NCBI GenBank assembly: GCA_946413695.1
Contig: CAMKLV010000001.1
Span: 1-64,000 of the forward strand
DNA: 64,000 nt
DNA from: Firm-04 sp946413695
Lineage (GTDB): Bacteria > Bacillota > Clostridia > Oscillospirales > Ruminococcaceae
Direction: 5' to 3'
In this document: piece by piece, positions 16,518 to 24,368 of the stretch
How the letters are laid out: each line of letters begins with the position of its first letter
How positions within the stretch are numbered: position 1 is the first letter of the stretch
Translations under genes and position numbers: made by a program
Notes under the pieces: generated by a model
Database searches by the model: none
Seen by the model: the letters and a program-made list of their open reading frames with translations, nothing else
Told to the model about the DNA's origin: nothing

Positions 16518-18128
16518 TTAAAACAAGTTGAGCATTTCTGCCGGACTTTCAGCAAAGCAGACAGCACCGGCATCGAGGAGCTGCTGTTTTGAGCGAAATC
16601 CCCAAAGCACGCTGATGCACGGAATTCCGGTGTTTTTCGCTGTCAGAACGTCCACTTCGGAATCGCCGACATAGACAACTTCATCCGCTGTGCAGCCAAG
16701 CTGACGCATTGTCTCAAGCACAGAATCCGGTGCAGGTTTAAGCTGAAACCCCTCACGCTGCCCGACAGCAACCGGAATCTCCGGAAAATAGATTTTACAA
16801 AGGCTTTTGACCTGTGCATCCGGTTTGTTGGAAACAACCGCGAGCTGATATCCGCGGTCAAGCAGATTTTGCAGCAGTGCCGGAACACCGTCATAAGGCT
16901 TTGTGGTATCATTGGATTTCTGCGCATAGATTTTACGTGTTTCAGCAAGCACCTGCTCATAAAGCGGATTCGCAAGCCCGTCGGGGATTGCACGTTCTGC
17001 CAGTTTGCCGAGACCGTTCCCGACAAACTGCCGCACTTCATCCGTTGTACGCGCCGGAAAACCGTTGTGCACAAGCGCTGCATTGATGCTGTCTTTCAAA
17101 TCATTCAGCGTATCAAGCAGCGTTCCGTCCAGATCAAAGATAACCGACTTTTTGTCCCTGAAATTCATTGTACATGTGTCCTTTCGGTCAGATTCGACAG
17201 GATTCCCCGTTCCATATGGAACAACCGGCTCCTTGTAAAAGCAGCCCTGCGTCCAGCCGTTCTGCATCATAATGCGGTCGATTGAAACAATCATCAGATC
17301 GCGCTGCATAATCCAGTCCGGTGCAAGCAGACGGTCACGCAGACAGTTTCCGGTAATCCGGTGGACAACAGTTTTCGGCGAGATATGCGTCAGAACCTCA
17401 ATTGCCCAGTCAATATAGGTCTGCATGGAAATCGGTGTGAATTCACCGCGCAGATATTGCTCCGCCAGCTGCGTATCCTTCATGATGAACAGGCTGTGAA
17501 TCTTGATGCCGTCGATGCCGCAGCGGTTGAGCACTTCAACTGTATGGCGGATATCCTCGATCGTTTCACCCGGCAGCCCGAGAATGATATGCACGATCAC
17601 CGGCAGTCCGCGCGCTTTCAGCAGCCGGACAGCCCGCTCAAAGCATGCAAGATCATAGCCGCGGTTGATCGCCGCTGCCGTGCGGTCATTCGCCGTTTGC
17701 AGCCCGAGTTCCGTCCAGACCTCGTATCGCTGCGCATACTCCGCAAGCAGATCGGCAACCTCGGCGTTGATGCAGTCCGGTCTTGTCCCGATATCGAGCA
17801 CCTTGATCCGGTCATCGATCAGCGCCTCATCATAGCGCTGCCGCAGCACGGAAACCGGAGCATAGGTATTTGTAAAGTTCTGAAAATACAGAATCCACGC
17901 CGAATCCGGTGCCGCGTTTTTTAAGACAGTCTCTGCCTGCTGCCGGATCGTCTTTGAAGCATCAAGCTGTTCACCGGCGCCGCGTTCTCCGCAGAATGTG
18001 CAGCCGCCGCGGCCGCATGTGCCGTCACGGTTCGGGCAGGTGAATCCGCCGTCAATGCAGATTTTCCGTATCTTTTTGCCGTAATGCTCATGCATGAGCT
18101 GATTCATTGTATAATAGGGATGCTTCAT
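16518..18128 (-). CDS. Radical SAM protein (TIGR01212/YhcC-like) fused to HAD phosphatase
   Basis: A 536-residue two-domain protein. Residues 1-300 are a YhcC-like radical SAM protein with the CPNRDGTCGRGGCTFC cluster region (Cys31, Cys38, Cys43, Cys46) and LGLPGET. Residues 321-536 are a phosphoglycolate-phosphatase-like HAD domain with VIFDLDGTLLDTL (Asp332, Asp334), VVSNKPD, KPAPD and VYVGDSEVD. The junction (301-320) is unconserved and looks like former intergenic DNA. Met321 (17168) has a GAAAGGA site upstream, so the HAD part may also be made alone. Fusion by stop-codon loss is the simplest reading. It overlaps the lipase-like gene by 4 bases. Confidence 0.85.
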   Translation of the reverse strand: MKHPYYTMNQLMHEHYGKKIRKICIDGGFTCPNRDGTCGRGGCTFCGERGAGEQLDASKTIRQQAETVLKNAAPDSAWILYFQNFTNTYAPVSVLRQRYDEALIDDRIKVLDIGTRPDCINAEVADLLAEYAQRYEVWTELGLQTANDRTAAAINRGYDLACFERAVRLLKARGLPVIVHIILGLPGETIEDIRHTVEVLNRCGIDGIKIHSLFIMKDTQLAEQYLRGEFTPISMQTYIDWAIEVLTHISPKTVVHRITGNCLRDRLLAPDWIMQRDLMIVSIDRIMMQNGWTQGCFYKEPVVPYGTGNPVESDRKDTCTMNFRDKKSVIFDLDGTLLDTLNDLKDSINAALVHNGFPARTTDEVRQFVGNGLGKLAERAIPDGLANPLYEQVLAETRKIYAQKSNDTTKPYDGVPALLQNLLDRGYQLAVVSNKPDAQVKSLCKIYFPEIPVAVGQREGFQLKPAPDSVLETMRQLGCTADEVVYVGDSEVDVLTAKNTGIPCISVLWGFRSKQQLLDAGAVCFAESPAEMLNLF

Positions 18129-19078
18129 GTTCTCGATTCCATCTCAGCCCAGACCGCATCCGCAATGATGCGCTGACCTTCCGCATTTGGGTGCGGATCA
18201 TACATCTCAAACGCATCGTCAGACGCCGAATCGTCGGAAGCTGCTTCCTCCGCGGACTTTCCGATCACCGGAACCGGATCACAGGCAGCAAACGCTGATG
18301 CGATATCAACCGGAATCAGATCGTCATGTTTCGCGGCCAGCTCTGAGATAATGGCGTTTGCACGGTCAATCTGCGACTGCGCGTAATCAGCAAAGTCAAT
18401 ATCCGTCGGGAGCATTTCGGATTCGATCTCCTCCGTATAAGGGTTGTAGATGTTCAGCACATAGACATCCGCCTCGGGGTTCCGTTCGCGAATCCACTGA
18501 TAGATTGTTTCAAGATCACTTTCCAGCTGCACAAGATTGTCATCAATCCGGCTCTGCACAGCCTCCATGACAGCATCCGGATCCTGCATTTCTGCCTCCA
18601 TTTTCGATTGCAGCTTCTCAATATCCTCATCTGTGATGGAGGTGAAATCATCAATATTGACACCGTTTTCCTCTGCCATATCCATGATATAATCCGAGTA
18701 GGCACCGAGCAGATTATTCGCGCCGATATACAGGATAATCGTATCCGCAGAGGGGGCGTGCAGTGCTCTGCCGTTGTTCAGCTTGCGGATCAGATCGCCG
18801 CTGTCATCGCCGGAAACTGCATAGTTATAGTCATTCCACGTAATCTTGTCGCGGCTGTCCAGCTTTTCTTTCAAAAGCACAGAATACCGCTCGGCCGAAG
18901 GATCATCCAGACCGTAACCGAACGAAATGGAATCACCAAGCGTCACTAGGCTTTTTTCGACCGCAGCCGCAGAGGATTCCGCCGCAGATTCCGATGCATC
19001 CTGAGAAGCACCGACACCGCAGCCCGTCAGGAGCATTGTGAAAAGCAGTCCCGCCGCAAATCTGTATCGTTTATTCAT
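18125..19078 (-). CDS. SGNH/GDSL-type hydrolase lipoprotein
   Basis: A 317-residue secreted esterase-like protein. The signal peptide ends in LLTGC, a lipobox. The SGNH blocks are present: LGDSISFGYG (nucleophile Ser), SGDDSGD, IGANN and the C-terminal DPHPN with Asp/His. ATG 19078 is preferred because AAGGA lies 7 bases upstream. Such enzymes remove acyl groups from lipids, peptidoglycan or polysaccharide; the substrate cannot be told here. Its stop overlaps the next start by 4 bases. A lipoprotein gene lies 12 bases upstream. Confidence 0.85.
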   Translation of the reverse strand: MNKRYRFAAGLLFTMLLTGCGVGASQDASESAAESSAAAVEKSLVTLGDSISFGYGLDDPSAERYSVLLKEKLDSRDKITWNDYNYAVSGDDSGDLIRKLNNGRALHAPSADTIILYIGANNLLGAYSDYIMDMAEENGVNIDDFTSITDEDIEKLQSKMEAEMQDPDAVMEAVQSRIDDNLVQLESDLETIYQWIRERNPEADVYVLNIYNPYTEEIESEMLPTDIDFADYAQSQIDRANAIISELAAKHDDLIPVDIASAFAACDPVPVIGKSAEEAASDDSASDDAFEMYDPHPNAEGQRIIADAVWAEMESRT

Positions 19079-19090
19079 CAAATCATCCTT

Positions 19091-19651
19091 TCAGGTGTTC
19101 ATTTCCGCATTGACTGTCAGCGGCTCTGTCCGGAACAGCTCCGCAGCAGGGTCCCAGCAGAAAACATAATAGGAAAGCGCACGGGAATCCGCATCGTAGG
19201 ACGCAGGAATATAGAGATCGTAGCAGCCGTCCTGATCATAGTCCTCGAGGAAATATTCCGCATCAATCTGATGCGCAAAGGCAGCAGACAGATCACAGGC
19301 AACGGTCTGATAGTTTCCGCCGGCAAGCCGTGCAGAAAAAGCATCCGGCTGAAACCGGTATATGAAAAATTCCGGCTTCGGCGTTTCCGCATTCTGCTCG
19401 CCGCCGATTCCGCCCTGAAATCCGGCAGTCACCGTAGATTCATCAGGCTCAGAATCCATTTCTGTATCAGCAGTTGTCACAGTTGTTTCCGATGTGACAG
19501 CCTTCGTTTCAGCGGCAGCAGTTGTATCAGAGGCGCGCGTGCTAGTCATAGTTTCGCGCTTTTCCGCAGCAGATGAGGAAGTATCAGACGTACATCCGCT
19601 GCAGGGGAGGAGCATCAAAAGTACAGCGAACAGCATCAAAGCTTTTTTCAT
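19091..19651 (-). CDS. Small Thr/Ser-rich lipoprotein with one calcium-like loop
   Basis: A 186-residue lipoprotein with lipobox PCSGC and a Thr/Ala-rich linker (about 25-75). The small C-terminal domain carries DYDQDGCYDLYIP, resembling the calcium loop of EF-hand or FG-GAP repeats. I do not recognise a family. The gap to the esterase lipoprotein downstream is 12 bases, so the two likely act together at the cell surface. Confidence 0.7.
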   Translation of the reverse strand: MKKALMLFAVLLMLLPCSGCTSDTSSSAAEKRETMTSTRASDTTAAAETKAVTSETTVTTADTEMDSEPDESTVTAGFQGGIGGEQNAETPKPEFFIYRFQPDAFSARLAGGNYQTVACDLSAAFAHQIDAEYFLEDYDQDGCYDLYIPASYDADSRALSYYVFCWDPAAELFRTEPLTVNAEMNT

Positions 19652-19674
19652 AGAGCTTCACTCCAAACAACACA

Positions 19675-19701
19675 AGGAAGCGAAGATAAAACTCCGCTTC
19701 C
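19675..19701 (-). terminator. Terminator of the ribbon-helix-helix gene
   Basis: GGAAGCG / CGCTTCC stem with a 12-base loop, just past the stop of the gene at 19713. The T-tract is weak. Confidence 0.55.
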
Positions 19702-19712
19702 TGATGTCATAA

Positions 19713-20351
19713 TTATTCAAAAAAGTCACGGTATTTCTGCAGGGTATCACTGATCCGATCCCAGATCGTGATATAGCCGTCATGCTCCTCGAAAACCTTG
19801 CCGTGCGAATTGCCGTTGTCGAATTTCATCTGGGAATAGTTGTTGTCGAAGTGCGGCACATAGGTGTTCGGGTGACCGGTCGGATCAGAGCAGCGGCGGC
19901 GCAGTGCCTCAAGCGTCACATTGCCGAACTCCTGCTTGAGTTCAAAGAATGCGCGCAGAATCTTGTGATTGTTCTGCTGCGGATTTCTCGCCCAGCGCGG
20001 AATCCGGTTGATTGCCTTGCCCCATTCCGGCCATTCCATGCGCGGAGCGCGCGGACGGCTCTGCGAAGCCTGATTCTGCTGTGCCTGCGCGGCGCTGTCA
20101 GCGCGGGCAGGGGGAGGCGTCTGCGGCTGTGCATTCTGCGCAGAATGCAGCGGCGTGGGCTGTACAGGTGTCGGATGCGGTTTCGGTGCTTCCGGCACAC
20201 GGAACTCGTCTGCGGCAGACTGCAGCGCTCTTGCAAGATAGCTGCGGACAAATTCTTCGCCGACAGCATCGAGATTAGCGCCTGTAAGCTGCATTGCGAG
20301 CTCAAACTTATTTGCCAGTTCATCCGGCAGATTGAATGAGATTGTCTTCAT
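19713..20351 (-). CDS. Ribbon-helix-helix protein with a novel C-terminal domain
   Basis: A 212-residue protein. Residues 1-45 fit a ribbon-helix-helix DNA-binding fold (MKTISFNLPDELANKFELAM). Residues 55-105 form a Pro/Gln/Ala-rich linker. Residues 105-212 form a compact domain (WPEWGKAINRIPRWARNP, then HFDNNYSQMKFDNGNSHGKVF, given here in part as motifs). I do not recognise this domain. A near-consensus promoter with a perfect inverted repeat lies upstream, which suggests autoregulation. There are no obvious target genes besides itself and perhaps the rnfCD pair. Confidence 0.75.
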   Translation of the reverse strand: MKTISFNLPDELANKFELAMQLTGANLDAVGEEFVRSYLARALQSAADEFRVPEAPKPHPTPVQPTPLHSAQNAQPQTPPPARADSAAQAQQNQASQSRPRAPRMEWPEWGKAINRIPRWARNPQQNNHKILRAFFELKQEFGNVTLEALRRRCSDPTGHPNTYVPHFDNNYSQMKFDNGNSHGKVFEEHDGYITIWDRISDTLQKYRDFFE

Positions 20352-20393
20352 AACAATACCTCCATGTCAAGCGGCATCATGTGTTATGAGCGT

Positions 20394-20422
20394 AGTATAG
20401 CACTAATTTGCAATTTTGTCAA
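20394..20422 (-). promoter_or_regulatory. Consensus promoter of the ribbon-helix-helix gene
   Basis: TTGACA (20417-20422) and TATACT (20394-20399) on the minus strand, separated by exactly 17 bases. One arm of the operator-like repeat occupies most of the spacer. Confidence 0.9.
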
Positions 20423-20442
20423 GTTCTAAATTGCAAATTAGT
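20402..20442. promoter_or_regulatory. Operator-like perfect inverted repeat
   Basis: Two 15-base arms, ACTAATTTGCAATTT and AAATTGCAAATTAGT, are perfect reverse complements around an 11-base spacer. One arm lies between the -35 and -10 boxes and the other just upstream of the -35. A bound repressor would exclude RNA polymerase. The likely ligand is the downstream ribbon-helix-helix protein. Confidence 0.8.
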
Positions 20443-20466
20443 AGTTTTGTAATTAAACTGTAATCT

Positions 20467-21414
20467 TTATGCAGAGACTGATTCCGTTTTCTGCTTCTTT
20501 TTCTTCTCTTTCACAGGAGTAACCGCGCCAAACGGCAGCTTTCTGGTCAGCCGGTTGATGGCAGGCGTCAGGAGATTCATCAGCACAACAGCAAACACAG
20601 CACCTTCTGCAAATCCGCCGAAATGCCGGATATAGAACGTCAGAATGCCGCATCCAAATCCAAACACAATCTTTCCGTAAGTTGTAAACGGTGTAGTGGT
20701 GTAATCGCAGACCATAAAGCAGGCTGCAAGCATCAGGCTGCCGGACAGAAGCTGCGAGAGCACATCATAGCCGCCGATCCAGCTGAGCAAAGCCGCGGAA
20801 CCAAGATAAGCAAGCGGTGCGGCAGGGGATATGATGCCCGTAAAACACAGGAATATCATGCCGAGCACAAGCGCTGCAGCGCAGCCTGTACCGATATAGC
20901 TTGCATGATTGCCGAGCAGCAGATCCCAGTAACCCGTCCCGCCGGAAACAAGCGGCGTAATGCGCGTGACTGCGCCGGTTTCGGGAATGCGCCATGTTGT
21001 CATATCCGTCGCGAACACAAGCCGCATCACAATCCACGCAACCGCCGCAGGATTCGCAAAATTCCTGCCGATGCCGCCAAACATCTGCTTGACAAGAACA
21101 ATCGCGATAAAGCTGCCGAGTGCCGCCTTCCAAAGAGCAAGATCAGGCGGCAGCAGCATCCCGAAGATCAGACCCGTGACCACAGCGCTCAAATCCTGAA
21201 CAGTCTGTTTATGCCGGAAGATCAGACTCGCAATCATCTCAAAAAGAACTGCACTTCCGACGGACACAAGCATGATCAGCGCTGCATGTCTGCCGTAATA
21301 CAAGCAGCCTGCGAGCACAGCCGGCAAAAGTGCAAGAACCACACAAAGCATCATGCCGGAAACCGAGGATCTGCTACGAATATGCGGAGTTGATTCAACA
21401 GATAGCTTATTCAA
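20467..21414 (-). CDS. rnfD: RnfD-like subunit of ion-translocating ferredoxin:NAD oxidoreductase
   Basis: A 315-residue membrane protein with about nine helices. It carries the RnfD signatures FGGIGRNFANPAAVAW, DYTTTPFTTYGKIVFGFGCGILTF and NLLTPAINRLTR. The FMN-attachment region reads VTRITPL, keeping the acceptor-type Thr before Pro-Leu although the surrounding residues differ from SGATPL. The start is a TTG at 21414, with AAAGGAG upstream and the rnfC stop one base away, so it is translationally coupled to rnfC. In a whole complex it carries electrons and couples them to ion pumping. The genes for RnfG, E, A and B are absent here. Confidence 0.85.
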   Translation of the reverse strand: MNKLSVESTPHIRSRSSVSGMMLCVVLALLPAVLAGCLYYGRHAALIMLVSVGSAVLFEMIASLIFRHKQTVQDLSAVVTGLIFGMLLPPDLALWKAALGSFIAIVLVKQMFGGIGRNFANPAAVAWIVMRLVFATDMTTWRIPETGAVTRITPLVSGGTGYWDLLLGNHASYIGTGCAAALVLGMIFLCFTGIISPAAPLAYLGSAALLSWIGGYDVLSQLLSGSLMLAACFMVCDYTTTPFTTYGKIVFGFGCGILTFYIRHFGGFAEGAVFAVVLMNLLTPAINRLTRKLPFGAVTPVKEKKKKQKTESVSA

Positions 21415-21415
21415 A

Positions 21416-22708
21416 TCAGTTCTCCTTTCGCGTATTCGAGAGCAATGCCTTGGCATGCTGGATATTCTCAGCCAGCGGACGTTTTGCGGGACATACATAC
21501 GTGCAGCAGCCGCAATTCATGCAGATGCCGGCGTGCAGCTCTGTCAATTTGCGGATATCGCGGTCGGCATATGCGCGTTCCAGTTCCGTCGGAATCAGGT
21601 TCATCGGACAGGCGCGCATACATTTTCCGCAGCGGATGCAGTCGCCGGATGTCCGCTCTTTTTTCGGATTCTTCAACGCAATCAGCCCGTTCTGCTGCTT
21701 CGTGACAGATGCGCGGAATGCCGGATAGCTCGTCCCCATCATTGCACCGCCGCACCAGATCTGTTTGACCAGATCAAGCTCGCAGGATGCATACAGCAGC
21801 AGATCAATCACCGGCGTTCCGATCGGAACCTGCAGGTTGCATGCCTTCGGCACAGCGTTGCCGTCAACCGTCACAATGCGCTCAACAAGCGGAATGCCGG
21901 TCTGCGAATACTGATACAAAAATGCGCATGTACTGACATTAAGCACCAGAACGCCGACTTCTTCCGGTTCCTTGTCCTCAGGAACAACAATGCCTGTTGT
22001 ATGATAGATCAGCACGCGCTTTTCGCCCTGCGGATAGACCGGCGGCAGGGGACAGACCGAAATGCCTTTATACTGCTCCGCCGCCTCTTTCAGAACACGA
22101 ATGGCAGCAGGCTGGCTGGACTGCACACCGATGCGCACATCCTTGATCTTCATGATCTTCTGAATGAGCGCTGCTCCGCCAAGAATCTGCTCGGCATTTT
22201 CCAGCATCATCCGCAGATCAGAAGCAAGACAGGTTTCACATTCTGCGCCGTTGAGCACAAGAACAGACGGCTTTTCAGCGCGGCTGAACTTCTGATATGT
22301 CAGATCGCCGGAGCCGCCGAGCCCGACACAGCCGGAGTTTCTTGCCGCATCAATCAAATCCTGTCTGTTTGCAATTTTCGGCGGCTGGCAATCCGGATGG
22401 ATGACCTGCTGACCATCCGGAACGATCTCTACACAGGGGACGCTTGTCCCGTCCGGCATTTCATATTCAGATATCACAGACACTGTGCCGGAAACACTCG
22501 CATGAACCGGTACTGCCGCATCAGATTCCGGCTTTCCGATCATCTGCCCGACATAGACGTATTCATCCGGCTTTACCGTCGGGACACATGCATCGCCCAT
22601 ATGCATCAGCATCGGAATCCGCACGAGCTTCGGCAGCGGCAAAGCGGTGATTTGTTTTTCCTGTGCGCGTCTTTTCATCGGCAAACGGATGCCGTTCAAG
22701 CGTTTCAT
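21416..22708 (-). CDS. rnfC: RnfC-like NADH-binding iron-sulfur subunit
   Basis: A 430-residue peripheral subunit that would pass electrons between NAD and the membrane part of the Rnf complex. The N-terminal RnfC barrel-sandwich domain is followed by the flavin/NAD-binding region (GLGGSGDLTYQK, NGAECETC, YPQGEKRVLI). A soluble-ligand-binding SLBB-like stretch follows. Two complete [4Fe-4S] motifs are present: CIRCGKCMRACP (Cys357, 360, 363, 367) and CMNCGCCTYVCP (Cys396, 399, 402, 406). All cluster ligands are present, so the subunit looks active. It starts the C-D pair; the site AAAGGG precedes the ATG. Confidence 0.9.
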   Translation of the reverse strand: MKRLNGIRLPMKRRAQEKQITALPLPKLVRIPMLMHMGDACVPTVKPDEYVYVGQMIGKPESDAAVPVHASVSGTVSVISEYEMPDGTSVPCVEIVPDGQQVIHPDCQPPKIANRQDLIDAARNSGCVGLGGSGDLTYQKFSRAEKPSVLVLNGAECETCLASDLRMMLENAEQILGGAALIQKIMKIKDVRIGVQSSQPAAIRVLKEAAEQYKGISVCPLPPVYPQGEKRVLIYHTTGIVVPEDKEPEEVGVLVLNVSTCAFLYQYSQTGIPLVERIVTVDGNAVPKACNLQVPIGTPVIDLLLYASCELDLVKQIWCGGAMMGTSYPAFRASVTKQQNGLIALKNPKKERTSGDCIRCGKCMRACPMNLIPTELERAYADRDIRKLTELHAGICMNCGCCTYVCPAKRPLAENIQHAKALLSNTRKEN

Positions 22709-22763
22709 AGATTCTGCCCTTTCCTAGGTTCTATTTTCCTCGCGGAACTATCTATCTGATTCG

Positions 22764-22783
22764 GCACAGAGATTTTTCTGTGC
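22764..22783 (-). terminator. Weak hairpin after the XRE regulator
   Basis: GCACAGA / TCTGTGC arms with a 6-base loop, downstream of the minus-strand XRE gene and upstream of rnfC. It may partly terminate transcription between the two. Confidence 0.45.
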
Positions 22784-22788
22784 TCCCA

Positions 22789-22817
22789 TTGCGCTTTTCG
22801 CAATTTTGTGCTATAAT
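22789..22817 (+). promoter_or_regulatory. Plus-strand promoter antisense to the XRE gene
   Basis: TTGCGC (22789-22794) and TATAAT (22812-22817) with a 17-base spacer and TGTGC extended -10. An inverted repeat TTGCG / CGCAA covers the -35. Transcription would run into the 3' end of the opposite-strand regulator gene. Confidence 0.5.
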
Positions 22818-22826
22818 ATTAGAATA

Positions 22827-23540
22827 TTACGGTCTGTGCTGTGTCTGGAGTGTATCTCTGGTGCGTGCAATGCTGTCCTCGCTGATCTGGATCAGATTCA
22901 GCAGAGAGGATGCGTATTCCGAGAAGTCCTTGGAGAGTGTCGCCGTGGTGACATACAGCGTCTCCGCATCTTCTACTGCATCATTTGTACCGAGTGCAAT
23001 GCCGCTGGATGCCGCCTTGATATTGGATTCATTCAGTGAAATGATCGCGTTCGCACTGTCATTTGCGACAACCTTCGGAACTCTGAACAGCTTTTGGTCA
23101 TTGTGCGGGCACGCATTATAAATGATGCGGAACAGCTTGTAAACCGAAAGCATCAGATATGAGGAAACCTCGCGGATCAGCGTAACAGAGTTCGCGCGCT
23201 GTGAAAACGAGAACAGCAGGCTGATTGAGTTGTTGATGATCTTGCGGTAGAAGCGGATCGCCTCATTCGAGGGCATTTCGTTGTTCCCGTCATCATCAGG
23301 GATTTCCTCAAGCGTCAGCGTTTTGCCGCCCGGTTCCGGCGTTCTGCCGAGCAAATAGTCGCAGGACACGTTGTAATAATCGGCAATCCGGACCAGAAAA
23401 TCAAGACCGCACTCACGGATGCCCTTCTCATAGTGCGAGAGCAGTGCCTGTGAAATGCCGAGATCTGTGGCAGCCTTTTTCTGGCTGATTTTACGTTCCT
23501 TTCGCTGGAGCGTAATAATACGCGGAAAATCGTCATTCAT
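22827..23540 (-). CDS. XRE-family transcriptional regulator
   Basis: A 237-residue regulator. The N-terminal helix-turn-helix (residues 8-62: LQRKERKISQKKAATDLGIS, SHYEKGIRECGL, YYNVSCDYLLGR) is typical of the family. Residues 85-237 are a helical domain without a family I recognise, perhaps for dimerisation or ligand binding. ATG 23540 is preferred; the ATG nine bases earlier is too close to GGGAG. The promoter overlaps an ACAAAT/ATTTGT repeat, so it probably represses itself. A promoter on the opposite strand reads through the 3' end. Confidence 0.85.
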   Translation of the reverse strand: MNDDFPRIITLQRKERKISQKKAATDLGISQALLSHYEKGIRECGLDFLVRIADYYNVSCDYLLGRTPEPGGKTLTLEEIPDDDGNNEMPSNEAIRFYRKIINNSISLLFSFSQRANSVTLIREVSSYLMLSVYKLFRIIYNACPHNDQKLFRVPKVVANDSANAIISLNESNIKAASSGIALGTNDAVEDAETLYVTTATLSKDFSEYASSLLNLIQISEDSIARTRDTLQTQHRP

Positions 23541-23594
23541 GGTTTTCATACTCCCTTCATCAATCGGACACAATACAGTCCTTCATACGTTACA

Positions 23595-23623
23595 ATTATA
23601 TAACAAATAGTATAATTTGTAAA
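23595..23623 (-). promoter_or_regulatory. Promoter and operator of the XRE gene
   Basis: TTTACA (23618-23623) and TATAAT (23595-23600) on the minus strand with a 17-base spacer. The inverted repeat ACAAAT / ATTTGT (23603-23620) fills the spacer, a cI-like layout. Confidence 0.75.
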
Positions 23624-23647
23624 GACCTAACAGCAAAAAATAACTGC

Positions 23648-23669
23648 CAAAAATGAGCTCTCATTTTTG
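23648..23669. repeat. Perfect 22-base palindrome
   Basis: CAAAAATGAG-CT-CTCATTTTTG between the divergent XRE and phosphatase genes. It could be a regulator site or a small hairpin. Confidence 0.5.
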
Positions 23670-23717
23670 TTGAATCCGCCGATTATCTCATATTATCACC
23701 CGAAAGGAACCATATTT

Positions 23718-24353
23718 ATGAAGAATTATCACATTTCCCTGTTCCGTCACGGCAGAACAGACGCCAATGACCGCGGTCAGTACATCGGAACAACAGACTT
23801 TCCGCTGAATGACCGCGGCAGAGCCGAACTACTCGATAAAACAGACCGCTATGTGTACCCGAAAGTCCAGCGTGGCTATACCAGCCCGCTGCAGCGCTGC
23901 ACGGAGAGCGCCGAGATTCTCTTTCCGGATCGCGAGATTGTTGTCGCAGAGGATTTCCGTGAGCTGCACTTCGGCAAATTCGAAGGCAGAACCGCCGATG
24001 AGCTGATGCAAAACGATGAATATCTCACATGGATCCGCGGCGGCATGGATGCGAAGCCGCCGGAGGGGGAGAGTGTCTCCGAACTCTGCATCCGGACATT
24101 TCAGGGCTTTCACAAAATTCTGCTCGAGATGATGCAGGAGGATTTCACGCATGTCGCAATCGTCACACACGGCGGCGTCATTGCAAATGCAATTGCCTGT
24201 TTCGGCATCCCAAAGCTCGATCCGAAGCAGATTCAGACCGCCCCGGGCGAAGGCTTTGAAATCCAGATCAACCCGCAGATGTGGCAGCAGGCACAGGCAT
24301 TTGAAATCCTGCGTGTCACACCGTACCTGCCGGAGGAAAGCGAAACATTCTGA
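23718..24353 (+). CDS. Histidine phosphatase family protein
   Basis: A 211-residue enzyme of the phosphoglycerate mutase/CobC-like superfamily. The phospho-accepting His is in FRHGRTDAN. The second Arg is in TSPLQRC, the acid region is EDFRELHFGKFEG, and the second catalytic His is in VTHGGV. All core residues are present. ATG 23718 follows GAAAGGA. The substrate is unknown; similar proteins act on phosphosugars or as alpha-ribazole phosphatases, but no cobalamin genes are nearby. The small membrane protein gene follows at 15 bases. Confidence 0.85.
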   Translation: MKNYHISLFRHGRTDANDRGQYIGTTDFPLNDRGRAELLDKTDRYVYPKVQRGYTSPLQRCTESAEILFPDREIVVAEDFRELHFGKFEGRTADELMQNDEYLTWIRGGMDAKPPEGESVSELCIRTFQGFHKILLEMMQEDFTHVAIVTHGGVIANAIACFGIPKLDPKQIQTAPGEGFEIQINPQMWQQAQAFEILRVTPYLPEESETF

Positions 24354-24368
24354 CTGGGGGAGTGTCCG

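Noticed and set aside
19091..19651. Dockerin module in the small lipoprotein
   Set aside because: Only one calcium-like loop is present, without the duplicated 22-residue repeat that defines dockerins.
21353..22759. A 468-codon open frame opposite rnfC
   Set aside because: It covers the rnfC coding region with its cluster motifs on the other strand and has no ribosome site or recognisable domain.
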